Below, one piece after another: positions 53,598 to 62,456 of a stretch of 64,000 bases of DNA. The notes under the pieces were generated by a model. It was not told the origin of the DNA, made no database searches, and saw only the letters and a program-made list of their open reading frames with translations. The stretch comes from UBA1952 sp965246785 (GTDB lineage Bacteria; Bacteroidota; Bacteroidia; Chitinophagales; Chitinophagaceae). The translations under genes and the position numbers were made by a program. Positions within the stretch are counted from its first letter, which is position 1; each line of letters begins with the position of its first letter. Where the stretch lies: the NCBI GenBank assembly GCA_965246785.1, contig CBDFFM010000006.1, positions 1 to 64,000 on the forward strand. The letters are read 5' to 3'.

Positions 53598-56030
53598 ATG
53601 AACACCATATCTATACTGAAAAAGCTCTTCATCTCTACACTTGCCTGTTGCAGCCTTACGTCAGCTCATGCACAGACGGGTACCCGGCAACAGGAGTTGC
53701 TTCAGTCCGGCAAACAGAAGCTTTCAGCTGCTCCATTGCTCTTCACTGAAAACAATGGACAGGCTGTTGATGATAAAGGCAACCTGCGCCCCGACATTCT
53801 TTTTACCGCGCACAGCGGCGGAGCGAAGGTGTATCTCACAGCCACTGGCATTCATTATCAGTTCGCAAAAACGGATTATCCGGAAGGCTATCAGCGTGAT
53901 GAGCACACTACTCGCGACCATAGCACACAGGAATCACTGCGCAGTCCGATAAAGACGAGTACGCATCGCTTTACACTTTCGCTGGAAGGCAGCAATCCCC
54001 ATCCGCGCATTCTTAAAGAAGGCATAAGCCGTTACACGGAAAACTTCTACCTCGCCCATTGTCCCCAGGGCATTACAGGCGTGCATACCTATGAGCGCGT
54101 AGTGATAGAAGACGTTTACCCCGGCGTTGATTGGGTGGTGTACAGCAGCAAGGGCAGCATGGAGTACGACTTCGTAGTAAAGCCGGGAGCCGAGCCTTCG
54201 CAGATAAAGCTAAAGGTGCAGGATGCAGACGCGGCAAGCATTGCAGCCGATGGCGCCTTGGTAATACAGTCCTCATTAGGGACGGTAAAGGAAGCCCCGC
54301 CAATATCATTTTCCGAAGGCAAAAAAGTAGCCACGCAGTTTGTGCAGAACGCAGATGGCAGTATTGGCTTTGCGCTGAACGCTTATGATAAAACGGCTCC
54401 GCTGACCATTGACCCGAGCGTGACCTGGGCTACTTTTTATGGCAGCAGCGGCGACGATGATGGCGACGCCTGCGCAGTGGATGGCAGCGGAAATGTTTAT
54501 CTCGCAGGCACCACCAGCTCTGTTTCCGGCATCGCATCATCGGGAGGCTTCCAGAGCACGAATGGCGGCGGCACAATCGCAAGGGACGCATTCCTTGTGA
54601 AGTTTAACAGCGCCGGAGCCCGGCTATGGGCGACCTATTACGGCGGCGCCGGGATTGAAGTGACCGGTGGCTGCGCCACAGACGCTGCCGGCAATGTGTA
54701 TCTCGCCGGCACTACGATGTCCGCATCCGGCATCGCCTCTGGTGGCGCACAAAATATAAAGAGCGACACCAACGACGCCTTCCTCGTAAAATTTGATGCC
54801 GGTGGTGCGCGGCAATGGGCGACTTACCTTGGCGGCATCGGCAATGACTATGGCAATGGCTGCGCCACCGATAAGGCCGGAAACGTATTCTTATCAGGCA
54901 CCAGCAGCGTCAGTACGGGCTTAGGCAGCGGTGGTTTCCAAAACACTTCAGGTGGCGCTTCAGATGCCTTCCTGGCGAAGTACAACGCTGCCGGTATAAA
55001 GCAGTGGTCAACCTATTATGGCGGCGCCGGCCTTGATTACGGCTATAACTGCTCTGCCGATACTGCCGGCAATGTGTATCTCGCCGGCATCACAGGTTCT
55101 TCCTCAGGCATCGCCAGTCCGGGAGCATTGCAGGCGGCATTCGCCGGAGGATATGCGGATGCCTTTCTGGTAAAGTTTGACCCCTCCGGCGTACGGCTGT
55201 GGGCTACCTATTATGGCGGCACAGACAATGATGGCCAGACTCCTGCGCAATGCGCCGCAGACGGCGCCGGCAACGTCTTTCTCTCAGGCACCACGCGGTC
55301 TGTAGCAGGTATCGCATCAGGTGGGTTCCAGAATACTTTCGGGGGATTCCGCGATGGCTTTCTTGTAAAATTCAATCCGGCCGGCACGCGGCAATGGGCC
55401 ACTTATTACGGCGGCAGCGGCGATGACCTGGCGCAGTCCTGCGCGGTTGATGCATCCGGAAACGTGTATCTGTCGGGCGGCAGCGGGTCAACGACAGGCA
55501 TTGCTTCGGGCGGCTTTTTGAACTCGTTGGTGGCTACAGCAGCTGGCTTCATTGCGAAGTTTGACGGTAGCGGCGCACGTCTTTGGGGCAGCTACTGTCG
55601 CAGTGGCGGTGATAACGTATCAAATGCGGCCAACTGTGCCACCGACGGGGCTGGCAATGTATATCTCTGCGGCGTGGCAATCCAAACATCAATATCTACT
55701 TCAGGGGGCTTTCAGAATACGTTTGGCGGTGGCAATACAGATGCCGTGCTGACGAAGATTTCGGATAATGGCATGCCGCAAGGCGTTGGCTCAGTATCAG
55801 CCACATGGGGCAACATGGGGCTCGTTTATCCGAATCCGGCTGGCAAGAAAATTTCCTTCGCCGCAAACACGCCGCTTGATGCAGCGATATATACAGCAGA
55901 CGGGCGGCTGATGCTGCAGCAAAAAGCAGTGGGAAGTATGGATATTTCAACCCTGCCTTCAGGCTTATACTTTATAACATTGAAGGATGAGCAGCATTCA
56001 ACGACCATGCAGCGCTTTGTAAAGCAATAG
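53598..56030 (+). CDS. T9SS-exported SBBP-repeat protein (DUF7948-like N-terminus)
   Basis: 810 residues from the ATG at 53598 (MNTISILKKLFISTLACCSLTSAHAQ). The segment LLFTENNGQAVDDKGNLRPDILFTAHSGGAKVYLTATG is the hallmark of the domain preceding SBBP beta-propeller repeats. About seven repeats of ~60 residues follow (WATYYGGAGIEVTGGCATDAAGN.YLAGTT). A T9SS tail (LVYPNPAGKKISFAAN) ends it. The protein is a surface or secreted propeller. Its promoter carries the LytTR-like site 2, so it is probably co-regulated with the flanking repeat proteins. Confidence 0.88.
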   Translation: MNTISILKKLFISTLACCSLTSAHAQTGTRQQELLQSGKQKLSAAPLLFTENNGQAVDDKGNLRPDILFTAHSGGAKVYLTATGIHYQFAKTDYPEGYQRDEHTTRDHSTQESLRSPIKTSTHRFTLSLEGSNPHPRILKEGISRYTENFYLAHCPQGITGVHTYERVVIEDVYPGVDWVVYSSKGSMEYDFVVKPGAEPSQIKLKVQDADAASIAADGALVIQSSLGTVKEAPPISFSEGKKVATQFVQNADGSIGFALNAYDKTAPLTIDPSVTWATFYGSSGDDDGDACAVDGSGNVYLAGTTSSVSGIASSGGFQSTNGGGTIARDAFLVKFNSAGARLWATYYGGAGIEVTGGCATDAAGNVYLAGTTMSASGIASGGAQNIKSDTNDAFLVKFDAGGARQWATYLGGIGNDYGNGCATDKAGNVFLSGTSSVSTGLGSGGFQNTSGGASDAFLAKYNAAGIKQWSTYYGGAGLDYGYNCSADTAGNVYLAGITGSSSGIASPGALQAAFAGGYADAFLVKFDPSGVRLWATYYGGTDNDGQTPAQCAADGAGNVFLSGTTRSVAGIASGGFQNTFGGFRDGFLVKFNPAGTRQWATYYGGSGDDLAQSCAVDASGNVYLSGGSGSTTGIASGGFLNSLVATAAGFIAKFDGSGARLWGSYCRSGGDNVSNAANCATDGAGNVYLCGVAIQTSISTSGGFQNTFGGGNTDAVLTKISDNGMPQGVGSVSATWGNMGLVYPNPAGKKISFAANTPLDAAIYTADGRLMLQQKAVGSMDISTLPSGLYFITLKDEQHSTTMQRFVKQ

Positions 56031-56042
56031 GCTTTTTAGGCA

Positions 56043-56197
56043 GTGTCTCAGTTTGAGTTTAGCGGGTTTTCGTCATTGCGACCGCAGCGAAGCAACCTGC
56101 ACACAATACGGGCAGGCACAATAGCCGTGCAGGTTGCTTCGTCGCAAAGCCTCCTCACAATGACGAATATGGGTGCTGTTGCTTCAAACTGAGACAC
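56043..56197. repeat. 155-bp palindromic repeat element (MITE-like)
   Basis: Terminal inverted repeats GTGTCTCAGTTTGA / TCAAACTGAGACAC (14 bp, perfect) flank an inner inverted pair: CGTCATTGCGA...CGAAGCAACCTGCAC against GTGCAGGTTGCTTCG...TCGCAAAGCCTCCTCACAATGACGA. The CGTCATTGCGA/CGAAGCAA words are a widely seen bacterial intergenic repeat family. It lies between convergent stops of the SBBP and repeat protein genes and encodes nothing. It can also form a long hairpin that would act as a bidirectional terminator. Confidence 0.8.
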
Positions 56198-56238
56198 AAC
56201 CTCTTTTTAGAATAGCCGGCGGCATAATTGCCGCTTCC

Positions 56239-57636
56239 TCAATGCTGCACCGTTAGCAGCTTTCCGCCTTTTTGTGTCTCATTGCTTATCTGTAAATAAT
56301 ACACGCCTACCGGCAATGCGGCTACAGAAATCTTTCGCGTATAACCTGGTCTTGCTGCCTCGCTCCAGTGTGTCCATATTTTCCCACTTATATCTGTTAG
56401 TACGCCTGTAATGGTGCCTTTCCAGTCGTCGCCAAGCGAAAGTGTAACGAGGCTTGTTGCCGGAGACGGATACACGGAGGCTTCGCCGGATGCCGGATGT
56501 GCAAATGGGACAGCCGCTGTTGGGGCTTCATAATAAAATCTATAGTGCTCCTTGTCTAAAAGAGCATTCGTAGCAGTGGTACTCACCGGCTCCTGCAATG
56601 TTGGCTGGCCGGCACTGTTGTACTGATAAAAGCCGGTCAAAGAATTATACGCCACATACGCGTTGTCAATCAACTCTGTCTGATTGCTCAATCTTTGGTT
56701 AGCAGCATTGTAGCTATACGTGTAGCGCATAAGCGGGAGGTACGGATTGGTAGCGAAAGGGAAGGATTTTTCGTAAAAAATCTGTATGAGCGGACTGCCT
56801 GCCGCACTGTGAGTAAGGGTGGCCAGACTATCTGCCCAAAGCGCCCGCCCTCCGAAGAAGATGGAACTTATTACCGTGCTCTGAATTTCATTGCTGCTGT
56901 TGTAATGATTGACTATACCCGTGCTATCCTTCCACACAGCAGTCGTATCGCTCCATCGCTGGCTGTTGATGGAGGCAATTTTATTAAACGAAGTGTACAG
57001 CGTTGTATTCAGCGTGACATTCTTCCAGCTGCCGGTAGCGGCTATCCATTTCTGCTGCACTTTCACAGAGTCGCGGCCAGTGGCATCATACTGATAGGTG
57101 AAACGGTTGAAATTCGTCCATGTACTTGTGGATGCATTCCACGTCTGCTGCGTGGTGCTCATTAATTGTTTTGCGGCATTGAATGTATAAATAGTGCGAA
57201 AGTTACCTACCCACGCAGCCGCAGCCGCATCCCAGGATTCATTCAGAATAAGCGTGTCGTTGCCGGCAGCATCATAGGCGCGTGAAACGCGTGTGGTGTT
57301 AGTTGCCACACCATTGCTAACCGACTGGCTTACATCCGTCAGCAGGCTATCGGCAGATGTATAGGTGAAACGTTCGTAGGCTGTGATGGCGCTTGTATGG
57401 CTGACCGTATCCAACGTATAAGAGGTGGCAAGGTCATACACCGCGCGACTGCCTGAGTAAGTGTAGGCAATGGAATCCGGCGTGCCGACAGTACGCGGGC
57501 CGTTACCGTTGTTTAAAGTTATTGGGCCAATGTACAGGGCAGTGATGCGCCCGCCGGGAGCCGCATGTAAATAGGCGCTGCCCATGATGAAAATTGCGAA
57601 AGCCATAAGCCTCCGGCGTAAAAGTCTTTTATTCAT
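56239..57636 (-). CDS. T9SS-exported repeat protein, copy 2
   Basis: 465 residues, the same length as copy 1. Signal peptide MNKRLLRRRLMAFAIFIMGSAYLHA. The body is nearly identical in its middle third (YQYDATGRDSVKVQQKWIAAT and WSDTTAVWKDSTGIVNHYN) and more divergent toward both ends. T9SS tail VYPSPATSLVTLSL...GGKLLTVQH. It is divergent from the kinase at 57814. LytTR-like site 3 lies upstream. Confidence 0.83.
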   Translation of the reverse strand: MNKRLLRRRLMAFAIFIMGSAYLHAAPGGRITALYIGPITLNNGNGPRTVGTPDSIAYTYSGSRAVYDLATSYTLDTVSHTSAITAYERFTYTSADSLLTDVSQSVSNGVATNTTRVSRAYDAAGNDTLILNESWDAAAAAWVGNFRTIYTFNAAKQLMSTTQQTWNASTSTWTNFNRFTYQYDATGRDSVKVQQKWIAATGSWKNVTLNTTLYTSFNKIASINSQRWSDTTAVWKDSTGIVNHYNSSNEIQSTVISSIFFGGRALWADSLATLTHSAAGSPLIQIFYEKSFPFATNPYLPLMRYTYSYNAANQRLSNQTELIDNAYVAYNSLTGFYQYNSAGQPTLQEPVSTTATNALLDKEHYRFYYEAPTAAVPFAHPASGEASVYPSPATSLVTLSLGDDWKGTITGVLTDISGKIWTHWSEAARPGYTRKISVAALPVGVYYLQISNETQKGGKLLTVQH

Positions 57637-57662
57637 TGCGTGGATTGTTAGGTGTCCAACTA

Positions 57663-57729
57663 TAAACCTACTTCTGGCAACTTGCTCAAAAATTGGGTAT
57701 TACACAAGAGCTTCCAGCCGCTCCATGAG
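57663..57729 (-). promoter_or_regulatory. LytTR-type box and -7-like element, site 3
   Basis: Minus strand CTCATGGAG (57721-57729) and CTTGTGTAAT (57699-57708), 21-bp period, then 28 bp to TAGGTTTA (57663-57670), upstream of the gene starting at 57636. It lies in the 177-bp gap shared with the divergent kinase gene. Confidence 0.68.
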
Positions 57730-57813
57730 CGTGCTATTTTACTTGACGAGTGAAAATTGGCGCGGCTTCCGCCCGGCGTAATTTGCAGGCGCTCCGGAGC
57801 TACGGTTCTTTGT

Positions 57814-58863
57814 ATGACTTACACACTACGGCAAAGATTCATCCGGCTCAAGGGGTTTCATATCCTGCTCTGGCTGCTGCTTTCGCTGCTCCTCCAGCTT
57901 ATTTATTACGACCCTAAGGCGCCTATCCTGCCCCAATGGCTCACAACGCTGGCGGTGACTGGACTGTGTGCACTGCCGGCTTACTACGGCGCTTACAGGC
58001 TGGTGCCGCGATTGCTTTACAATAAGAAAATCGGCGCTTTTGTCACTGCGCTTTTACTTGTTGCGGCTATGGCTTCCGTGCTGACACTGCTTGCCGGCGG
58101 CGCGCTCTATTACGCACTTACGGGAACGATGATTTTCCGCAGCCCGCTTTATGTCGCTTATTTCTGGGCCATATTTTTCGCCGCCAATATTATTGTTGTA
58201 ACGATTAGCTGCGCTGTAAAAATTATTGCTGACAGCTTTCGGATGGAGGTACGCCTGAATCTTGCTGAGGCAGATAAACAGCAGGCCGAATTGGCGTTCC
58301 TGCGCTCGCAGATTAATCCGCACTTTCTCTTCAATGTGCTCAACACAATCTACTTCCAGATAAACAACAGCAACACCGTCGCCCGTAGCACCGTGGAAAA
58401 GCTTTCAGAGCTGTTGCGCTATCAACTGTATGAATGCAGCTCAGATACGGTGAGCCTTTCCAGAGAAATCGCCTGCATCCGAAACTATATAGCAGTGCAG
58501 CAACTGAGGATGGAACCAGGCACAGACGTAGTACTGGATATCCCGGACGGACTGCCCTTGGCTCAGATTGCGCCGCTGCTCATCCTGCCGCTGGTAGAGA
58601 ATGCGGCTAAGTACATTTCTCACCACAAAGACCCTTCCGGTAACAAGCTTCACATCTCGCTTCGCGCGGCCGATGGGCAGCTGACTGTGCGAATATTTAA
58701 TACCTGCGACGTAGTGCACGGCGTTGCGAAAAAGGATGCGGGCGGGCTCGGTCTGAAGAATGTCCGGCGCAGATTAGCGCTGCTTTATCCCGATGCACAT
58801 TCGCTGAACATCCGGCAAGACCCCGCTACTTTTGAAGCTACGCTCACCATCAAGCTCTCATGA
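57814..58863 (+). CDS. LytS-type sensor histidine kinase, copy 2
   Basis: 349 residues from the ATG at 57814 (MTYTLRQRFIRLKGFHILLW); an upstream in-frame start lacks the shared N-terminus. Membrane region and kinase domain parallel copy 1: LAFLRSQINPHFLFNVLNTIYFQ, RYQLYECSSDTVSL, LPLVENAAKYI, GGLGLKNVRRRLALLYPDAH. By eye about 60-65% identical to copy 1, but on the opposite strand relative to its T9SS partner gene. Overlaps the next gene by 4 bp. Confidence 0.93.
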   Translation: MTYTLRQRFIRLKGFHILLWLLLSLLLQLIYYDPKAPILPQWLTTLAVTGLCALPAYYGAYRLVPRLLYNKKIGAFVTALLLVAAMASVLTLLAGGALYYALTGTMIFRSPLYVAYFWAIFFAANIIVVTISCAVKIIADSFRMEVRLNLAEADKQQAELAFLRSQINPHFLFNVLNTIYFQINNSNTVARSTVEKLSELLRYQLYECSSDTVSLSREIACIRNYIAVQQLRMEPGTDVVLDIPDGLPLAQIAPLLILPLVENAAKYISHHKDPSGNKLHISLRAADGQLTVRIFNTCDVVHGVAKKDAGGLGLKNVRRRLALLYPDAHSLNIRQDPATFEATLTIKLS

Positions 58864-59564
58864 TAAACTGTCTTATTGTTGACGACGAACCGATGGCGCG
58901 GGAAGGGCTGACGGAGTACATCGGGCAGGTGGACTATCTCCATCTTGCCGGCCAGTGCAAGAGCGCGATGGACGCGGCAGGCGCCCTGCAGAAAAGCAGT
59001 ATAGACCTCATCTTCCTGGACATCCAAATGCCCAGGCTAACCGGGATTGAGTTTGTGAAAGCACTTGCCCGGCCACCGCTCATTATTTTCATAACGGCTT
59101 ACTCAGAATACGCACTGGAAGGTTTTGAGCTTGATGTAGTGGATTATCTCCTCAAGCCTGTATCCTTCCCGCGCTTTCTGAAAGCAGTAGAGAAAGCGAG
59201 CAGCTACTTACAGGCACGCGAGAGCGACCTAAGCGTTACGTCTGACTTCTTCTTTATCAAATGCAACGGGAAAATTGAAAAGATAATGACGGCCGACGTG
59301 CTCTACATAGAGGGGCTTGCGAACTACGTAATCATCCACACCCGCGCAAAAAAGTACATTACTTACCTGACCTTCCATAGTATGGAGGAGCAGCTTCCCG
59401 CAAACCTGTTTGTACGCATTCATAAGTCGTATCTCGTGGCAATTGCGGCTATTCAAAGCATTGATGCAGCTGGGCTAACAATAGAAGGTGCTGCATTGCC
59501 GGTCAGTAAAAACTACCGGGGCGTTCTGCTTAGCTGGATTGAAGGCCGCATGATCAAAAGGTAA
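58860..59564 (+). CDS. LytTR-family response regulator, copy 2
   Basis: 234 residues, MINCLIVDDEPMAREGLTEY, phosphoacceptor D54 in LIFLDIQMPRLTG, LytTR domain with FFFIKCNGKIEKIMTADVLYIEGLANYVIIH and VRIHKSYLVAIAAIQSID. Close paralog of 51668-52372; the DNA-binding domains are highly alike, so both probably recognise similar repeats, consistent with the shared sites. Starts inside the kinase stop (ATGA). Confidence 0.93.
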   Translation: MINCLIVDDEPMAREGLTEYIGQVDYLHLAGQCKSAMDAAGALQKSSIDLIFLDIQMPRLTGIEFVKALARPPLIIFITAYSEYALEGFELDVVDYLLKPVSFPRFLKAVEKASSYLQARESDLSVTSDFFFIKCNGKIEKIMTADVLYIEGLANYVIIHTRAKKYITYLTFHSMEEQLPANLFVRIHKSYLVAIAAIQSIDAAGLTIEGAALPVSKNYRGVLLSWIEGRMIKR

Positions 59565-59686
59565 CATCAGCCATTATCAAAAAAGGGGTAGCTGTATTTC
59601 AAATGTGCCGCATGTAATTTGGATTAGCTTAACTACTAACAAAGGCCTTCAGGAAAATAATTGTTGTCTTAAAATCAACCAGAAAT

Positions 59687-59877
59687 TAGTTCAACAAGTT
59701 CCGCCTTCCGGGCATCCAACCGGAAAGGTCAGCAAGATGCTGACCTTTCTTTTTTTGAACACGCCGAAACCCGCGTTCTCAGAGGCTAGGAGGGCGAGCA
59801 CAAGATTTTCTTCAATGGTTCAATAACTGTTTTTCTCAGACAAGTTTTTGCAGAAATACTGAACCGGCGCTATGCTG
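59687..59877 (-). pseudogene. Serine recombinase 3'-end remnant (locus D)
   Basis: Minus-strand reading CKNLSEKNSY*TIEENLVLALL then ENAGFGV matches the recombinase at the left edge (KLVFEKNSYRTIGENPVLALI...GAGLGV), with a CGA-to-TGA stop and a hairpin followed by CPEGGTC*. Nucleotide similarity to window positions 2-124 is evident over about 120 bp. Only the 3' end is present; a diverged core lies at 59687-59716. Confidence 0.75.
59724..59748 (+). terminator. Hairpin terminator after the LytTR regulator
   Basis: AAAGGTCAGCA / TGCTGACCTTT (11-bp perfect arms, AGA loop) followed by CTTTTTTTG on the + strand, 160 bp after the regulator stop. Confidence 0.8.
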
Positions 59878-59925
59878 CTGAAAGCCTGCCGATTGTTGGT
59901 AAGCTTTCAACGTATTGGCGACTGC

Positions 59926-62271
59926 TTATTTCAGCAGCAGCTTTTCGCTGTAATCCACGCTTTCAGAACGCATGTGCAGAATGTATTGTCCTTTGGAAAG
60001 ATAGCTCAAGTCCATGCGCACTTCATTTATCCCCGCAGCAGTCTGCACCATCTTCTCCATCAGAAGCCGGCTGCTCATATCTGTTACCGACAGCAGCATG
60101 GCCCCGGCGACATTCGCAGAAAAGCGTACTGTGACAGGCCCTGTTGAAGCGTTTGGATAGATGCTTAAAGCCTGAGTGCTGCGGTTTGTTACAGTGATGC
60201 CCGTAGGTAGTGTAAGGTCTGACACTGTAACAACGTCAGAACGGAACTTACGCAGTTGCAGGTCGCCAAAGTCTTTTGCTTCGGTGCCATCGTTATACAG
60301 CACGTCGCCGCCCTTATCAGTAATAACCTGAAGGCCATTGGTAGAAGTCCCACCCGCAGCATATACAGGCATCACGCCTTCCATATTCAGTGAGTCAACC
60401 GTTGGCGTAATGAGGCGGATTGGCAAATCCGTGCGTTGGCCGCTCCACTTATATAGTGCGCCCATTTGTGCGCCGCCGGCATCTCCGGCAACGATGATGT
60501 AAGTGCCATTCGCAAGGCGTGTAAGGTCTCGTATGGCGCGACCACCAAGGTTCAGCTCAATCGGCGAACCAATGATTGGACTGCCGGACGGCGCGCCATT
60601 ATTAAACCAGCTTTCAAAATTCTGAATCGGCGCAATCACAGCATTCTTACGCGTGGCAGTGGGCACCAGCGGCGCGCGGAATCCGAGGTAAAGCGTTGTA
60701 CTGTCCGGGCCGAAGACCATGCCTTCCAGCGCAAAGCCGCCCGGTATTTTAGAATCCACGCCCGCCGCCGCGCTTGCCGTGAAACTATAGCCTGCCGCGT
60801 CGCCCCCATGCAAGGATTGACGATTTCAGCGCAGCCCAGCCGCCAAACGTAAAGGTCGTTGCCCCGCTGCTGCCTGCTATTGTTGTTGCGAAGATGCGGT
60901 TGCGGTTCGGCTTGTTGTCAAACGGCGCCTTGCCATTGCTCATAGAGCCTGCCCAATACACGCGGCTACTGTTGCGCGGACTGCGTGTCGCCGCTTCAAT
61001 ATCCACTTCCGGCTTGCCGGGGTCAGGCAGCGAGAGGTTTGATGTATAGTTGTAAGAAACAACCGGCAGGCCGCTTTGCGAGCGCAAATAAACGTTAAGC
61101 ACATTCAGCTCATCATCGCCGCACACAAACCATGCACTGTCCAGCGCAATGGCGTCTGAGCCGTCCGACATGGCGGTGTGTCAGAATGTATTGGCAGGAG
61201 TCGCGGAGGCAGCGGACGCCGCATAGGCAATGGTAAAGGCGCTGGAATCAAAGCCGTCCTTCAGCTTCAAAGTAATGTTGGAATAGCCGACCGCTGCCGG
61301 CGTAATCTTTACATTCCGGATACCGCCGGCGCCTGTAACAACAATGTTGGAAAGCGGAACCACTGTCGTGTTGCTGCTTGTTGCAGAAACGCTGAGCACG
61401 CCGGTCGGCTGTGTTGTAGCGATGTTGAAGTCAATGCCGCGCGTTGCAAGAGGGTCTGTCGGGTCGCCAATACTGCCACTCACTTTAAAGGGGCTTGACG
61501 GCGCGGAAGTGACGCCGCCATCAATGAAATCAGACGTAGTTGCCGCATTGATGCCGATGCCTGGAGGGCCTGGTACATCGTTATCCAGAATGGTAACTGT
61601 CCTCACGGCAGCGGTGCCGAGCGTTATACCTGATGATGGCGAGCTGATCGTCAGCGTAGCCGTTTCCAAACCTTCTGCAAGCACATCATCTATTATAGTG
61701 AACGTGTCCACGCCATAAGTTGCGCCGTTCGGAATCGTAATTATTGTACCAAGTGAAATTGTATAGTCGCCGCTTGTAATGCCGGTTCCTGAGACGCCAA
61801 GCGACACGGTCTTGCTGCCGGTAACGGCAAAGGAAGCGTTTGCCCTTACAATCACCTTCGTAACGCCGGTTTCCGTAGCGGTGTCTGTGCTTACTGAAAG
61901 ATTTACTACTGGCGTACCGATTGCGGACGGCGCGAAAGTGATGCCTTTATAAAAGGTGTTGGAGGTAGCCGCGACAAGAGTTATGACACTCGTCGTCGCC
62001 AGCGTGCCGCTATCCGCAATCTTAAGGATGCGATTGCCTGCCGTCTCAAAGGTGGTTGCATAAATCAGCGGTACCGTTCCTGAATAATCGGCTACAAGAC
62101 CGTAAGCACCAACGTTCGCAGTGCCGGTGCCTATAGTATAGGCGAGGCTTCTTTAGAAAGAGTAGCGGATGTTTGGAGCGTTACGAGGTTACCGCTCGTA
62201 TAGGCATTCTGCGCAATAGCTGCCATGGGTGCAAGTAGCATAGCCACGGCAATAAGTATTCTTCTGTTCAT
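59926..62271 (-). pseudogene. T9SS-exported DUF3616/Calx-beta-like protein, decayed
   Basis: ATG at 62271 (MNRRILIAVAMLLAPMAAIAQNAYTSGNLVTLQ) begins well, then the frame breaks near 62150 and the downstream frame resumes at YTIGTGTANVGAYGLVADYSG, where the intact neighbour has about 220 more residues between the matching points: probably an internal deletion. It continues through a Calx-beta domain (TVSLGVSGTGITSGDYTISL) to an in-frame TGA at 61181-61183, then FVCGDDELNVLNVYLRSQSG...YWAGSM (DUF3616-like). An extra G in the C5 run at 60803-60807 shifts it once more. FALEGMVFGPDSTTLYLGFRAPL and a T9SS tail (SIYPNASTGPVTVRFS) end it. Not expressible as read. Confidence 0.8.
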
Positions 62272-62456
62272 TAAATCTGATTGTAGCGCGCGAAGGTGGC
62301 AGTGGGCCATTGCCAAATTGTTATGCGGGAATGATGAAATAGTAAAGGCGCCCTTCGCAACCCGTTCGGACTCCGCGAGGTAATGTTTCCTTAACCTTCC
62401 AGCAATCTTGCCGCTAAATCGTGCACATACTTTCGCGCTATATAAACCAGGCGCTC

